64,000 bases of DNA, from positions 2,638,501-2,702,500 of the forward strand of contig NZ_CP084530.1 of NCBI RefSeq assembly GCF_023704175.1. Direction: 5' to 3'. The position numbers and the translations under genes are program-made. Below are positions 7,293 to 14,868 of this stretch, in pieces (position 1 is the stretch's first letter; each line of letters begins with the position of its first letter). Below the pieces are notes generated by a model. It did no database searches. It saw nothing but the letters and a program-made list of their open reading frames with translations, and was not told the DNA's origin. Source of the stretch: Paenibacillus sp. YPG26 (GTDB taxonomy: Bacteria; Bacillota; Bacilli; Paenibacillales; Paenibacillaceae).

Positions 7293-8636
7293 TCAAAGCA
7301 GGAATTGTGTCCATACAAATAAGGACATCAGACTAACAATCAAACCGATAGGTATCACGATTAGAGTTACTTTCATATACTGTTTCCACGTTATGGGAAT
7401 ATGATGATTTTTAAGAATATACATCCAAAGTAATGTGGCAAGAGTACCTACAGGTGTTAACACTGCTCCTATATCACTTCCTATGATATTAGCCAAATAC
7501 GCGAGCTGAAGAGACTGTTGTTCCAGCCCCATATCCGTCACGGCAAAAGTACCAATCATAACTGACGGAAGATTGTTAACCAGATTCGAGAGAAGCGTCA
7601 GCATCAATCCCGAAGCGGCTATTAAACCAGCTTCACTCTTATCGGCAAAAGGTTGCAATAAAGTTATGAGCCATTCTGTCATCCCTGCACGGTGAAGACT
7701 ATTGACGATGATATAAATGCTGAAGGCGAACAACAGAATATGCCAAGGTGTTTTTGTCACAACATCACGAAGGCCCTTCTTCGTCCGATACCATCTAACC
7801 ACGATCATGAGTACTACCCCAATTAATGCAACGAGCTCTATAGGGATACCGATATCCTCGGCAAGAAAAAATCCCGCTCGAATAAAAACAACGATACCTA
7901 TACAAGCTCTGAACAGCCACCAGTCTACTTGACTATCAATCTTATGGTTATAAAGAAGCGGGTGTCTCCCTGACTGTAATGAATATCTGATCGGAGTTTT
8001 GCTGATTTCACGGGGGATATCCCTTTGAAAATAGAGATATAAGAGAGCAGAAATACATAAGATTCCAATCATCGAAGGGACAAACATCATGGCGGTATAT
8101 TGGTTTAGATCCAGTCCAACAATGCGAAGTGCAATTAGATTTGCCAGATTGCTTACTCCTATAGGCGCGCTTGATACCGTAGCTATCAATGCTCCAGAGA
8201 GCAAATAGGGGATTTTTTGCTTTGGTTTCAACTCTAAGATGTTACCGATCTGAATAATAATAGGTGTAGTTATGAGTATACTTCCGTCATTATTGAAGAA
8301 AAGAGTCATAAGAAAGCAAAGGAGAAGTATCAGCCAGAAGAGCTTTACACCAGAGCCTCTTGCCCGCTCGACCAGATTAAAAGCCACCCAGCGAAAGAAC
8401 CCGATACTTTCAAGTATTATGGACATAACAATGGTTGAAAGGATTGTAACCGCGGCTCCTGATACGATTCCGAACACCTCGAGAATATGCCTGTAACTTA
8501 CTACGCCAGCCAAGACAAGTATGAGTGCCCCCAGTGAAGTGGGGATCGATTCATTCATTCTCCCGGGACGCCACATGAGTAGAATAATGGTGAATACAAA
8601 AACTCCGAATGCGAGCCACTGCTGATAGTCCGGCAT
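7293..8636 (-). CDS. ArsB/NhaD-family inner-membrane ion transporter
   Basis: 447-residue protein with about 11-12 transmembrane segments of the ion transporter superfamily (ArsB/NhaD type). Family features include FFNNDGSILITTPIIIQ, SAPIGVSNLANLIALR and the later SNLVNNLPSVMIGT half-repeat. Members export arsenite/antimonite or exchange cations; the substrate cannot be read from the sequence, and no arsR or arsC is nearby. Its start codon overlaps the stop of a 45-residue upstream peptide gene (TAATG), so translation is coupled. It is followed by the Sm-like repeat protein. Confidence 0.85.
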   Translation of the reverse strand: MPDYQQWLAFGVFVFTIILLMWRPGRMNESIPTSLGALILVLAGVVSYRHILEVFGIVSGAAVTILSTIVMSIILESIGFFRWVAFNLVERARGSGVKLFWLILLLCFLMTLFFNNDGSILITTPIIIQIGNILELKPKQKIPYLLSGALIATVSSAPIGVSNLANLIALRIVGLDLNQYTAMMFVPSMIGILCISALLYLYFQRDIPREISKTPIRYSLQSGRHPLLYNHKIDSQVDWWLFRACIGIVVFIRAGFFLAEDIGIPIELVALIGVVLMIVVRWYRTKKGLRDVVTKTPWHILLFAFSIYIIVNSLHRAGMTEWLITLLQPFADKSEAGLIAASGLMLTLLSNLVNNLPSVMIGTFAVTDMGLEQQSLQLAYLANIIGSDIGAVLTPVGTLATLLWMYILKNHHIPITWKQYMKVTLIVIPIGLIVSLMSLFVWTQFLL

Positions 8637-8773
8637 TATTGCGGTTCACCTCCCAAGGGGAGAATCTCAGATGAAGATGCTAGTTTTTGGGGTGCAGCCT
8701 TTACGGTTTTTGTCGGGAGAATAAGCCAATACAGCGGCAGGCCTAGAAGAATGCAGTATGCGTAGAGATACAT
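8636..8773 (-). CDS. 45-aa small membrane peptide coupled to the transporter
   Basis: Small ORF of 45 codons (MYLYAYCILLGLPLYWLILP then a polar tail ending GGEPQ). It has a very good ribosome binding site (GGGAGGAAGAGGAA) and its TAA stop shares an A with the transporter ATG. The N-terminal 20 residues form one hydrophobic helix; the remainder is polar. The arrangement recalls small accessory subunits such as KdpF next to a large carrier, but I see no family match. It may assist assembly of the transporter or simply couple its translation. Confidence 0.7.
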   Translation of the reverse strand: MYLYAYCILLGLPLYWLILPTKTVKAAPQKLASSSEILPLGGEPQ

Positions 8774-9137
8774 TTCCTCTTCCTCCCTTCATACGGTTTT
8801 CGAAGTAATTCTTTCCCTCCTAAATAATTAAGATCACCTCCGTTTTTGATAGAGATAGATAAGCATGAGCTTAACTTTGCCGGAGTTTATTCAAGCTTCC
8901 TCCACGCTTGTCATTCATGTCCACCTCTAATGTATTCATATGTGTCAGGGGTGAGAAAGGAACTAGCCAAATATGCTGATTACTAACAAAACCCTCGAAT
9001 ATCTAGTATCCATATTCAAGGTTGGTGTTATGTATTTTGAGAATATTTTTTTTGATGTGGTTTTCGTCCATACGATTTTCCGGCCATGAGCATCTATTAC
9101 ATTGTACAATTACAAATCATGAAGGGAGATCAGGTAT
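8774..9137. other. intergenic region between divergent units
   Basis: No convincing gene. The minus strand holds a GGAGGTG-like site at about 8828-8840 and a 22-codon frame (MNTLEVDMNDKRGGSLNKLR...) ending at about 8871 that could be a leader peptide, but it lacks independent support. The plus strand ends in the ribosome binding site of the next gene. Promoters for both directions must lie here, but I could not choose between several AT-rich boxes. Confidence 0.4.
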
Positions 9138-9335
9138 ATGGATCATTCTTTTCACAAAGCAGTAGACAAATACAGAAAGCAATCAAAAGAGGCACGGAAG
9201 CATTTTAAGCATGTTAAGGATAAAGCTTTAGGTGAAGGCCTGGTAGCATTAAGCAAAAGTCTAAATCAGATCAATACAAAGTTAAATGTAATTAATAAAA
9301 AATTAGACAGAATAAAAAAAGGTCACCGCTATTAA
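9138..9335 (+). CDS. small basic helical protein
   Basis: 65-residue, lysine-rich protein (MDHSFHKAVDKYRKQSKEAR..., ending DRIKKGHRY) predicted as two amphipathic helices; the second has a heptad pattern (LNQINTKLNVINKKLDRI), suggesting a coiled coil. AAGGGAG lies 9 nt before the ATG and an intrinsic terminator follows 30 nt after the stop, so it is a single-gene transcript. No known family recognised. Confidence 0.65.
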   Translation: MDHSFHKAVDKYRKQSKEARKHFKHVKDKALGEGLVALSKSLNQINTKLNVINKKLDRIKKGHRY

Positions 9336-9362
9336 TTACCTTTTATTAGTTAAATTCTCTGC

Positions 9363-9389
9363 GAAGCTGTTAATGCAGCTTCTTTTTTT
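9363..9389 (+). terminator. terminator after the 65-aa gene
   Basis: Stem GAAGCTG (9363-9369) with CAGCTTC (9376-9382), loop TTAATG, followed by TTTTTTT. Confidence 0.8.
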
Positions 9390-9449
9390 ACTTTTGTTCT
9401 AACCCTATTACACCCTAACCGGGTCTTCTTCAGATTAATACACGCAGCA

Positions 9450-9488
9450 CAAAATTCCCGCCAGGGCAACAAGACCTTGGCGGGAATT
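9450..9488 (-). terminator. terminator of the YjcZ-like gene
   Basis: Eleven-bp perfect stem (AATTCCCGCCA 9453-9463 with TGGCGGGAATT 9478-9488); on the minus strand it is followed by TTGTGC after the A/T-rich stem base. It serves the gene ending at 9523. Confidence 0.65.
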
Positions 9489-9522
9489 CGCGTCAAATCA
9501 CTCAGGATTCAGATATTCTTCC

Positions 9523-9636
9523 TTAGTACAGGATAGAACGGGAGATAATAACGAGCAGAATGAACAGTACCAGAATTGCGCCTGTGGATGTGAACACTCC
9601 GCCACCACCGTAGCCGCCGCCTCTTACTTCACTCAT
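9523..9636 (-). CDS. YjcZ-family small sporulation membrane protein
   Basis: 37-residue peptide: a glycine-rich head (MSEVRGGGYGGGGVF) followed by a single transmembrane helix (TGAILVLFILLVIISRSILY). This is the layout of the YjcZ/YhcC-type small sporulation proteins abundant in Bacillales. The start at 9636 has AAGGAGG 9 nt upstream; an in-frame upstream extension is not supported. Such peptides localise to the forespore or coat in Bacillus; the role here is inferred from family only. Confidence 0.8.
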   Translation of the reverse strand: MSEVRGGGYGGGGVFTSTGAILVLFILLVIISRSILY

Positions 9637-9742
9637 TTGCGAAAACCTCCTTGTATTTAAGATACATTGGTATTGTATTCGCGGAGTCGCTCGGTGGATT
9701 GGACACCCACCCAATTGTCAGCAAATTGATCGCTTACGTCTC

Positions 9743-10024
9743 TTAATATTTCGTCCAATACTCTGTACTGCTGCTTGTGTCACTCCGGGAGAATCCCGAT
9801 TGCTCGCGGTCCCAGCCCTCCAGAATCCGGATGGTTCCAACATCATCCCGGTCCTCCCACAATATGTATTTCTCCTTCTCAAGCCGAAGGATCCCTTCCT
9901 TAATATCCTCAGTACGATGTCTGCCCGTCAGGCGCTGAATCTCCCGAAGATCCGGGATGCGCCGATACTTCAAAGAGTAATTATACAGAATTCGCAGCAG
10001 CTTGCGCTCGAAATCCGGAAGCAT
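9743..10024 (-). CDS. hypothetical winged-helix-like protein
   Basis: 93-residue protein starting MLPDFERKLLRILYNYSLKYRRIPDLREI, with GGAGGG 7 nt upstream. The N-terminal 65 residues look like a winged helix-turn-helix: helices around 3-18, 25-33 (DLREIQRLTGR) and 40-50, then a beta wing (YILWEDRDDVGTIRIL). The C-terminal tail is serine-rich and low in complexity. It may be a small DNA-binding protein; no family recognised. Monocistronic, downstream of the agr-like operon terminator. Confidence 0.65.
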   Translation of the reverse strand: MLPDFERKLLRILYNYSLKYRRIPDLREIQRLTGRHRTEDIKEGILRLEKEKYILWEDRDDVGTIRILEGWDREQSGFSRSDTSSSTEYWTKY

Positions 10025-10123
10025 ACAAGGTCCCTCCTTCTCAGCTTACCAACCTATAGAATTACCATTCCCGAACCAGTCTTATGTCATTATACAGGAA
10101 CATATGTTCTGTTATCAAGTATG

Positions 10124-10148
10124 AAGAAAACCCATGTCTTCACATGGG
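10124..10148 (-). terminator. terminator of the agr-like operon
   Basis: Stem CCCATGT (10131-10137) with ACATGGG (10142-10148), loop CTTC; on the minus strand followed by TTTTCTTC. It lies about 95 nt after the agrD stop. Confidence 0.7.
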
Positions 10149-10240
10149 CTTTCTATTAGACTTATATCTGGATTGTCCTGACTGACTAAGTATGTGGTTC
10201 ACTGCTTGTCTGGAAGATCAAAGCTGTAAGTAATAGGATA

Positions 10241-10372
10241 TTACTTGGACTTAATTTCTTGTAATTCTCTAGGGAGCGGCTTAGCTCCGATAAAACTCTT
10301 AGGAGAAATGGAGGATTTCTTCGCACTTTTATACAAAAAATCAGAGATACTGCGGGCTAACTGCTTCTTCAT
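10241..10372 (-). CDS. agrD: AgrD-like cyclic peptide precursor with serine in place of cysteine
   Basis: 43-codon ORF immediately after agrB; its ATG overlaps the agrB TGA (ATGA). The layout is that of AgrD: an N-terminal amphipathic helix (MKKQLARSISDFLYKSAKKS), a short core (SISPKSFIGA) and a C-terminal recognition tail with the conserved P-x-P-x-E-L type motif (KPLPRELQEIKSK). AgrD peptides normally carry a cysteine that forms the thiolactone ring. This one has no cysteine at all; Ser26 of SFIGA is the natural counterpart, which would give a lactone as in Staphylococcus intermedius-group peptides. Ring position is inferred. Confidence 0.75.
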   Translation of the reverse strand: MKKQLARSISDFLYKSAKKSSISPKSFIGAKPLPRELQEIKSK

Positions 10373-10899
10373 CTTGACTCACCTCCTTTCCAGAAAGGAA
10401 GTATGAGAAAAGCTTGCACAGCACAGGCGAGAGCTATGGCTGAAGACTGAAATATGTAATTAGATAGAACCAAAGCTACCGAGATTGCTTTCATGTAAGG
10501 TGTGAGCGGCGGCGGATTCAATTCCTCCAGAATGTTAGGGGAGTAAATCAAGAATACGGCTGCAGATATAAGTGTGAATAACCGTATTTGCTCCGGGTCC
10601 AGCACGATGAAAGGAATACTTACAAAAATGGAAGCCGATACTAGAGCACAAAGTGTTAGTGACTTCATATGCACGCCGCCCGAGAACCGTCTTACCACCA
10701 GGAAGGAGACCATGGCCAGGCAGGCCTCCCATAAGTTCCCGGTTATCCATCCAGCCAGTACAGTCATAAGCAGTGTAGCTATAAAATTCAGCCTTATTCC
10801 GAGCTCATATTCCAGAATTTCAAGGCTGACCGGTCCCTCTGGATCACTTTCCTTTATCTTGCTCGAGAGATGCCTCGATAATGCTTCTAACCCCTTCAT
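10369..10899 (-). CDS. agrB: AgrB-like accessory gene regulator protease
   Basis: 176-residue integral membrane cysteine endopeptidase that cleaves and cyclises AgrD-type pro-peptides. The family core RRFSGGVHMKSLTLC is present, with catalytic His77 and Cys84, the same positions as in S. aureus AgrB. About five hydrophobic segments follow. The N-terminal 56 bp overlap the end of the upstream receptor-like gene and the 3' end overlaps agrD, so the three genes form a tightly coupled operon. No agrA or kinase is adjacent. Confidence 0.9.
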   Translation of the reverse strand: MKGLEALSRHLSSKIKESDPEGPVSLEILEYELGIRLNFIATLLMTVLAGWITGNLWEACLAMVSFLVVRRFSGGVHMKSLTLCALVSASIFVSIPFIVLDPEQIRLFTLISAAVFLIYSPNILEELNPPPLTPYMKAISVALVLSNYIFQSSAIALACAVQAFLILPFWKGGESR

Positions 10900-11554
10900 A
10901 GTCGCTCCTTTGAGAGAAGTAATAAGAAATGCTGAAGGTTGAGAATGTCATGATGATAAGACCCGGAAAGTCTACGTTGTACAGAAAAAAGCTGATCAGA
11001 AAAATAGTAATGGTCGAAAGAATGGAGGCAATTAGCAAGGATGTCTGCTCTTTCTGAGGAGAAGGGCGTCCGTCCTGCGGAATCTGGATAAAAGAGAAGC
11101 CCAATCTGAAATATTTAAGGAAGATCGATATACCATAAGCAGCGAGAATGGAGCTGATCTGAATCAGGTACACTGCACCCTCGGTTTTTAACAGATCACT
11201 CTGATAGATCATCCCCACCAGATTATAAACATAAGAGATTGTAAGCTGCAGAACCGCATAAGCCGTAATCCCTGCCCCTGCAACAAATGAGGAATGACTG
11301 AATTTAAGTCTGTACACATATTTGATAAAAATCAAAAAGAACAAATATTGAATCGGGAGATCAAGCTGGGGGATCTCGATTAAGAGCCTCATCACAAAGG
11401 AGAACAGAGCGATAAATACTGCAAAAGCAGTCACTTTATAGCGATGTGACCAGAGAGGAAGCCTGTAAAGGGAGATCATTAGAGCAAACATGGCGAGGGC
11501 GTCAAAAATCCCAAGGCCAATATAAACATAAGAAGACGACAAATCCCGCACCAT
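10844..11554 (-). CDS. AgrC-like polytopic receptor lacking a kinase domain
   Basis: 236-residue membrane protein with about seven hydrophobic segments (roughly 8-30, 40-62, 67-85, 90-118, 128-150, 170-193, 196-216) and a short soluble tail (RSDYEGVRSIIEASLEQDKGK). The topology resembles the sensor half of AgrC histidine kinases, but there is no DHp histidine box or ATPase domain. It ends by a proper stop inside agrB, so it does not look like a frameshifted kinase. The ATG start has AAGG very close upstream, so the exact start is uncertain. AgrC relatedness is inferred from topology and position, not from a signature motif. Confidence 0.6.
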   Translation of the reverse strand: MVRDLSSSYVYIGLGIFDALAMFALMISLYRLPLWSHRYKVTAFAVFIALFSFVMRLLIEIPQLDLPIQYLFFLIFIKYVYRLKFSHSSFVAGAGITAYAVLQLTISYVYNLVGMIYQSDLLKTEGAVYLIQISSILAAYGISIFLKYFRLGFSFIQIPQDGRPSPQKEQTSLLIASILSTITIFLISFFLYNVDFPGLIIMTFSTFSISYYFSQRSDYEGVRSIIEASLEQDKGK

Positions 11555-11572
11555 CCTTTACTTATTAACTAA

Positions 11573-11609
11573 ATTATAGGGAAGTGCAGAGGAAAGTTCT
11601 AGTACTTTC
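11573..11609 (-). promoter_or_regulatory. candidate promoter and palindromic operator of the agr-like operon
   Basis: On the minus strand TATAAT (11573-11578) is preceded at 17 bp by TAGAAC (11596-11601). The -35 lies inside the near-perfect palindrome GAAAGTACTAGAACTTTC (11592-11609). The site does not resemble AgrA direct repeats. It is a candidate repressor or activator site. Confidence 0.5.
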
Positions 11610-11713
11610 TAAATAGAATTTATGAATATATGAAAGTATTTTTAGTAGGATCTTCCCGAACGTATGGATATTATTGTATAATTAGTTAACATTTAAACGG
11701 GGAGTGATTATCT

Positions 11714-11830
11714 GTGAAAAGATTGGATTCATTCGAAAGAATTCTAATGCTCTTTGCTGCAGTCATCGTCCTCTTCATTATCGGCTCCTGTATGGCTTTT
11801 CTCTATTTCTCTTCACTTGTATCTCCATGA
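11714..11830 (+). CDS. 38-aa single-pass membrane peptide
   Basis: GTG-initiated ORF encoding MKRLDSFERILMLFAAVIVL... and ending YFSSLVSP, one basic head plus a single hydrophobic helix of about 24 residues. GGGGAGTG lies about 6 nt upstream, and a TATAAT-like box is at 11674-11679. It is divergent from the agr-like operon and its last 28 bp run convergently into the cation transporter gene. Function unknown; it could be a small regulator of a neighbouring membrane protein. Confidence 0.5.
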   Translation: MKRLDSFERILMLFAAVIVLFIIGSCMAFLYFSSLVSP

Positions 11831-12708
11831 TACCAAGGATTAATATGAACCAGCACCTCTTCTACGTAACTTACCCCGCTCTTTATCGAATTCCGAATTT
11901 CCTTGCTAACGTCATGTCCCTGCTGAACGGTCAGCTCACTCGGAATACTAACTCTGACATCAACAATAATATAATTCCCTAATTCTCTTGCCCGAATCCG
12001 ATCTATCCGTCTCACATATTCAACTTGGTTCACAATCTGATGAATGGAGTCCAGCTTTTCTTGATCAATGTTCTTTTCCATCAGGATATCCACAGATTCC
12101 CGCCCCATCTTATAGGCCAGCTTGATTACGAAGTAAGATACGACCAGCCCCGCGATAGGATCTCCATATTTCGTGAACGGAATATCATAATAATCACCTA
12201 GCAGCGCAAGACCAATTCCCGCACAAGCAGCCGCTGACGCATAGACATCCGCAAGATGGTCGTAGGCCGTGGCCATCAGACTTTTACTGTTCTCTGCTCT
12301 ACCTATCCGAATGCAATATACGTACAATACCTGCTTCCAAATCAAGGAAATCAACGCGGCGGACAGGGCGATAATGCTTGCCTCCTCGGCGGGAGCGAAG
12401 AAAGACTCGATAGACTTGACTATCATCAGAATTGCGGCTAGAGCCAGAATTAGCGCTACTACCGCGGAAGCTAGAACCTCTGCCTTACCGTGACCGTAAG
12501 GGTGATCCTCATCTGCAGGCTTTTTCGAGATCCGGGTAGAGGTGAGCGCAGCAAAAGAAGCCACTACATCTCCAGCATTATGTATACCGTCTGCAATGAG
12601 AACTTGGCTTTTGAACAGGACGCCCACAAAAATTTTAATTCCAGTCAGAAACAAATTGCTGATCAAGCTGATCCATACTGCCACAAATGTTTTGTTAGCT
12701 GCTTGCAT
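11803..12708 (-). CDS. cation diffusion facilitator family transporter
   Basis: 301-residue CDF exporter of divalent metals (Zn/Mn/Fe class). Metal-site motifs are present in TM2 (DGIHNAGDVVAS) and TM5 (YDHLADVYAS), each with the HxxxD/DxxxD arrangement, followed by a cytosolic C-terminal domain with VDVRVSIPSELTVQQGH. Six transmembrane segments are visible. I start at the ATG at 12708 (MQAANKTFVAVWISL), with AAGGCGGT upstream; the frame is open to a TTG at 12768. Similar to B. subtilis YdfM/YeaB-type proteins; the metal cannot be read from the sequence. Confidence 0.88.
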   Translation of the reverse strand: MQAANKTFVAVWISLISNLFLTGIKIFVGVLFKSQVLIADGIHNAGDVVASFAALTSTRISKKPADEDHPYGHGKAEVLASAVVALILALAAILMIVKSIESFFAPAEEASIIALSAALISLIWKQVLYVYCIRIGRAENSKSLMATAYDHLADVYASAAACAGIGLALLGDYYDIPFTKYGDPIAGLVVSYFVIKLAYKMGRESVDILMEKNIDQEKLDSIHQIVNQVEYVRRIDRIRARELGNYIIVDVRVSIPSELTVQQGHDVSKEIRNSIKSGVSYVEEVLVHINPWYHGDTSEEK

Positions 12709-12912
12709 TCTTGAACATACCGCCTTGTTAGTGATTTGTCGTACATCTCCCCGGCTCTGGCCGGTCAATCTATCTTAACTAGAGGACACCGTGTGGGTCT
12801 AGAGAAACAGTGTTGTTGGCAGCCTTAATCAAAAGACAATTGCAACTGTATTGGTATTTTCAAAATTTATTGGATAGATGCAACACTCGCCCTGACCTGG
12901 CTTCCCAACCAC

Positions 12913-12955
12913 AGAAAAAAGCCACTATACCGCGTATACGCTCGGTTCATGGCTC
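12913..12955 (-). terminator. terminator of the GH25 gene
   Basis: Stem AGCCA (12920-12924) with TGGCT (12950-12954) and an inner TATAC/GTATA pairing; on the minus strand it is followed by TTTTTCTG. Confidence 0.6.
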
Positions 12956-12980
12956 TTTCGCAGATATATTTCGAATAGGT

Positions 12981-13799
12981 TCAGGAGTTTTTGGTTCTTG
13001 AGGTGAATTTGGCAAGAATAGCTCCAAGAGTTCCAATATCAACCGGGTCCTCCGCTTTCCAGTCGCTGCTGATTCCAGCATGATCGATCAGCCACTGTCT
13101 GCCGGATTCCTTCCAGGCTGGAACTTCAGGATTGTGACCAGGCGGCTTCGATCCATTGTTGCCTTTCTTGTAGACAGCCATCAGCTCAGCCTCACTTCCC
13201 CTATATTCATTAAGATCGACATTTCCACCGATCCCCGGCACGGTGCCTTCACTCGTATACTGGAGGAACTCCCAGGATTTCCAGCCTGACTTATTCACGG
13301 GCGGCACATTGCTGTAATAAGCGTACCAGAGCGGCACATCTGCAAGACTTGAGTCCAGATATCCCTCAATGAAGCTCGGATACGTGTACAGGAGCGGGGT
13401 TCTGCCAGTCCGCCGCTTGAATTCATCTACCCAGGCGCGCACCGTGGCAGTCACATTGGCCCGAGTCCCTGCCTCCTTGGTCTCAATGTCGAGGACAAAG
13501 GGCAGCTCGAAAGTGTCCAGTCCTCCTGCCTGATTAATTACGCTTAGGAAATGATCCACCTCCGCTTTCACATCCGCAGGTTTGGCTGCTCTGGTGAAAT
13601 GGTACGCTCCCACCAGGAGTCCTGCTGACTTCGCTCCCTTCAAATTATTGAAGAATTGATTGTCCGTGTAACGGCTGCTCTCCGTAGCTTTAATAAATAC
13701 AAAGGATTTGCCCGCGGCTCTCACCTTCCGCCAATCAATAGCCCCCTGCCAGTGGGAGACATCAATACCTTGCGCATGATTCCCGCTTCTGGTCTGCAT
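12981..13799 (-). CDS. GH25 family lysozyme (muramidase)
   Basis: 272-residue glycoside hydrolase family 25 protein that cleaves the MurNAc-GlcNAc bond in peptidoglycan. Catalytic-region motifs are GIDVSHWQG near the N-terminus, IKATESSRYTD, and the acidic pair in LPFVLDIETKE (about residues 99-109). The conserved WxYxxxPxV-type strand is seen as LWYAYYSNVPPV. A C-terminal 45-residue extension (WKESGRQWLIDHAG...) resembles small spore/phage amidase tail domains. There is no signal peptide, so release may depend on mother-cell lysis or germination. AAGGAGG lies 7 nt upstream. Confidence 0.9.
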   Translation of the reverse strand: MQTRSGNHAQGIDVSHWQGAIDWRKVRAAGKSFVFIKATESSRYTDNQFFNNLKGAKSAGLLVGAYHFTRAAKPADVKAEVDHFLSVINQAGGLDTFELPFVLDIETKEAGTRANVTATVRAWVDEFKRRTGRTPLLYTYPSFIEGYLDSSLADVPLWYAYYSNVPPVNKSGWKSWEFLQYTSEGTVPGIGGNVDLNEYRGSEAELMAVYKKGNNGSKPPGHNPEVPAWKESGRQWLIDHAGISSDWKAEDPVDIGTLGAILAKFTSRTKNS

Positions 13800-14026
13800 A
13801 CAATCCCTCCTTTTATCTTAAGACAGCATATGCTAGTTAAGAGAGCGCCGTATCGGCCTGTACCCTTACTCCATAACTTTTCATTACTCTTCTGATCCAA
13901 ATATTCCACCAGCGTTCTCGAATATATATAAATTTACCCTTATCCCAGGCAATTAGAACTAATCCACAGGTGATCTTCCGGCTTGTGATATAATCGGAAA
14001 TAATTACAAATCTCGCGGAGGTCATG

Positions 14027-14701
14027 ATGTCTAAATTCATTCTTTTTTCCGCATTGTGGTGGCTTGTTGGGAACCCATTTCTGGCGATTATCATTCTGCT
14101 GGCCATTATTTATGTGCTTGACCGGCAATTTGTCGGCGTATTCCCAAGTGTGACAAGACCCTTCCGGCGGATGAGAGACATATCCTTACTCCGTCAGCAG
14201 CTCGCGCTTAATCATCATGACATTTCAGCCAAGCGCGATCTTGCAAGACTTCTGCTTGAGAGAAAAAAGTATAGCGAAGCTTATTCCTTACTTCAAGAAA
14301 TGGAGTCTTCGTCCAGGGAATCCGCAGAATATTGGGATGATCTCGGAACAGCCGCTTTAGGACTTGGCCAAGTGGAAGAGGCGGAAGCACATATGCTTCG
14401 CGCCCTGGAGCTTAATGAACGAGTCCGTTACGGACAGCCCTTCCTTAAGCTGGCCGCTGTCTATCAGAACAGAAATGCAGAGAAGTCTATCTATTATGCC
14501 GAGAAATTCAGTCTAATTCACTCGTCTTCCTGCGAAGCCTACTTTTTGCTTGGCAATGTATATCAATCGTTGAATCGGAAGGATGAGGCGCGCAGGGCTT
14601 ACACGGAATCCATCAGCATCTACCGTTCTCTGCCCAAGTACAAGAAGCGTCATGAACGCAAGTGGGCATTACGAAGCTGGCTCAAGCGCCAGCAGGTATA
14701 G
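14027..14701 (+). CDS. membrane-anchored TPR protein
   Basis: 224-residue protein with an N-terminal double hydrophobic stretch (FILFSALWWLVGNPFLAIIILLAIIYVL) followed by tetratricopeptide-like helices. Repeats are seen around YWDDLGTAALGLGQVEEAEAHMLRALEL, PFLKLAAVYQNRN and AYFLLGNVYQSLNRKDEARRAYTESI. It is likely a cytoplasmic-facing scaffold. The second of two adjacent ATG codons (14027) has better spacing from GGAGG than the first (14024). Monocistronic with a strong terminator after it. Partner unknown. Confidence 0.8.
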   Translation: MSKFILFSALWWLVGNPFLAIIILLAIIYVLDRQFVGVFPSVTRPFRRMRDISLLRQQLALNHHDISAKRDLARLLLERKKYSEAYSLLQEMESSSRESAEYWDDLGTAALGLGQVEEAEAHMLRALELNERVRYGQPFLKLAAVYQNRNAEKSIYYAEKFSLIHSSSCEAYFLLGNVYQSLNRKDEARRAYTESISIYRSLPKYKKRHERKWALRSWLKRQQV

Positions 14702-14740
14702 CCATCGGGCTGCTGCATAGTTATTGCTTAATTCCCACAA

Positions 14741-14800
14741 AAAAGAACGAGCCTTCAGCTGGCAGAATAATCTGCTTGCTGATGGCTCGTTCTTTTATTA
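14741..14800. terminator. bidirectional terminator between TPR gene and exporter gene
   Basis: Stem AAAGAACGAGCC (14742-14753) with GGCTCGTTCTTT (14784-14795) plus inner CAGC/GCTG and GCAGA/TCTGC pairs, flanked by AAAA on the left and TTATTATT on the right. It can end both the plus TPR transcript and the minus exporter transcript. Confidence 0.8.
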
Positions 14801-14868
14801 TTACACCCATACCAATTCATGGCGCCTCTTGAGACGCGTGGAGGCCTTATCTACTGACCAGTCTGCAA

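Noticed and set aside
8870..8945. 22-codon minus-strand peptide upstream of the 45-aa gene
   Set aside because: Weak and poorly spaced ribosome binding site and no second line of evidence; mentioned only as a possible leader peptide.
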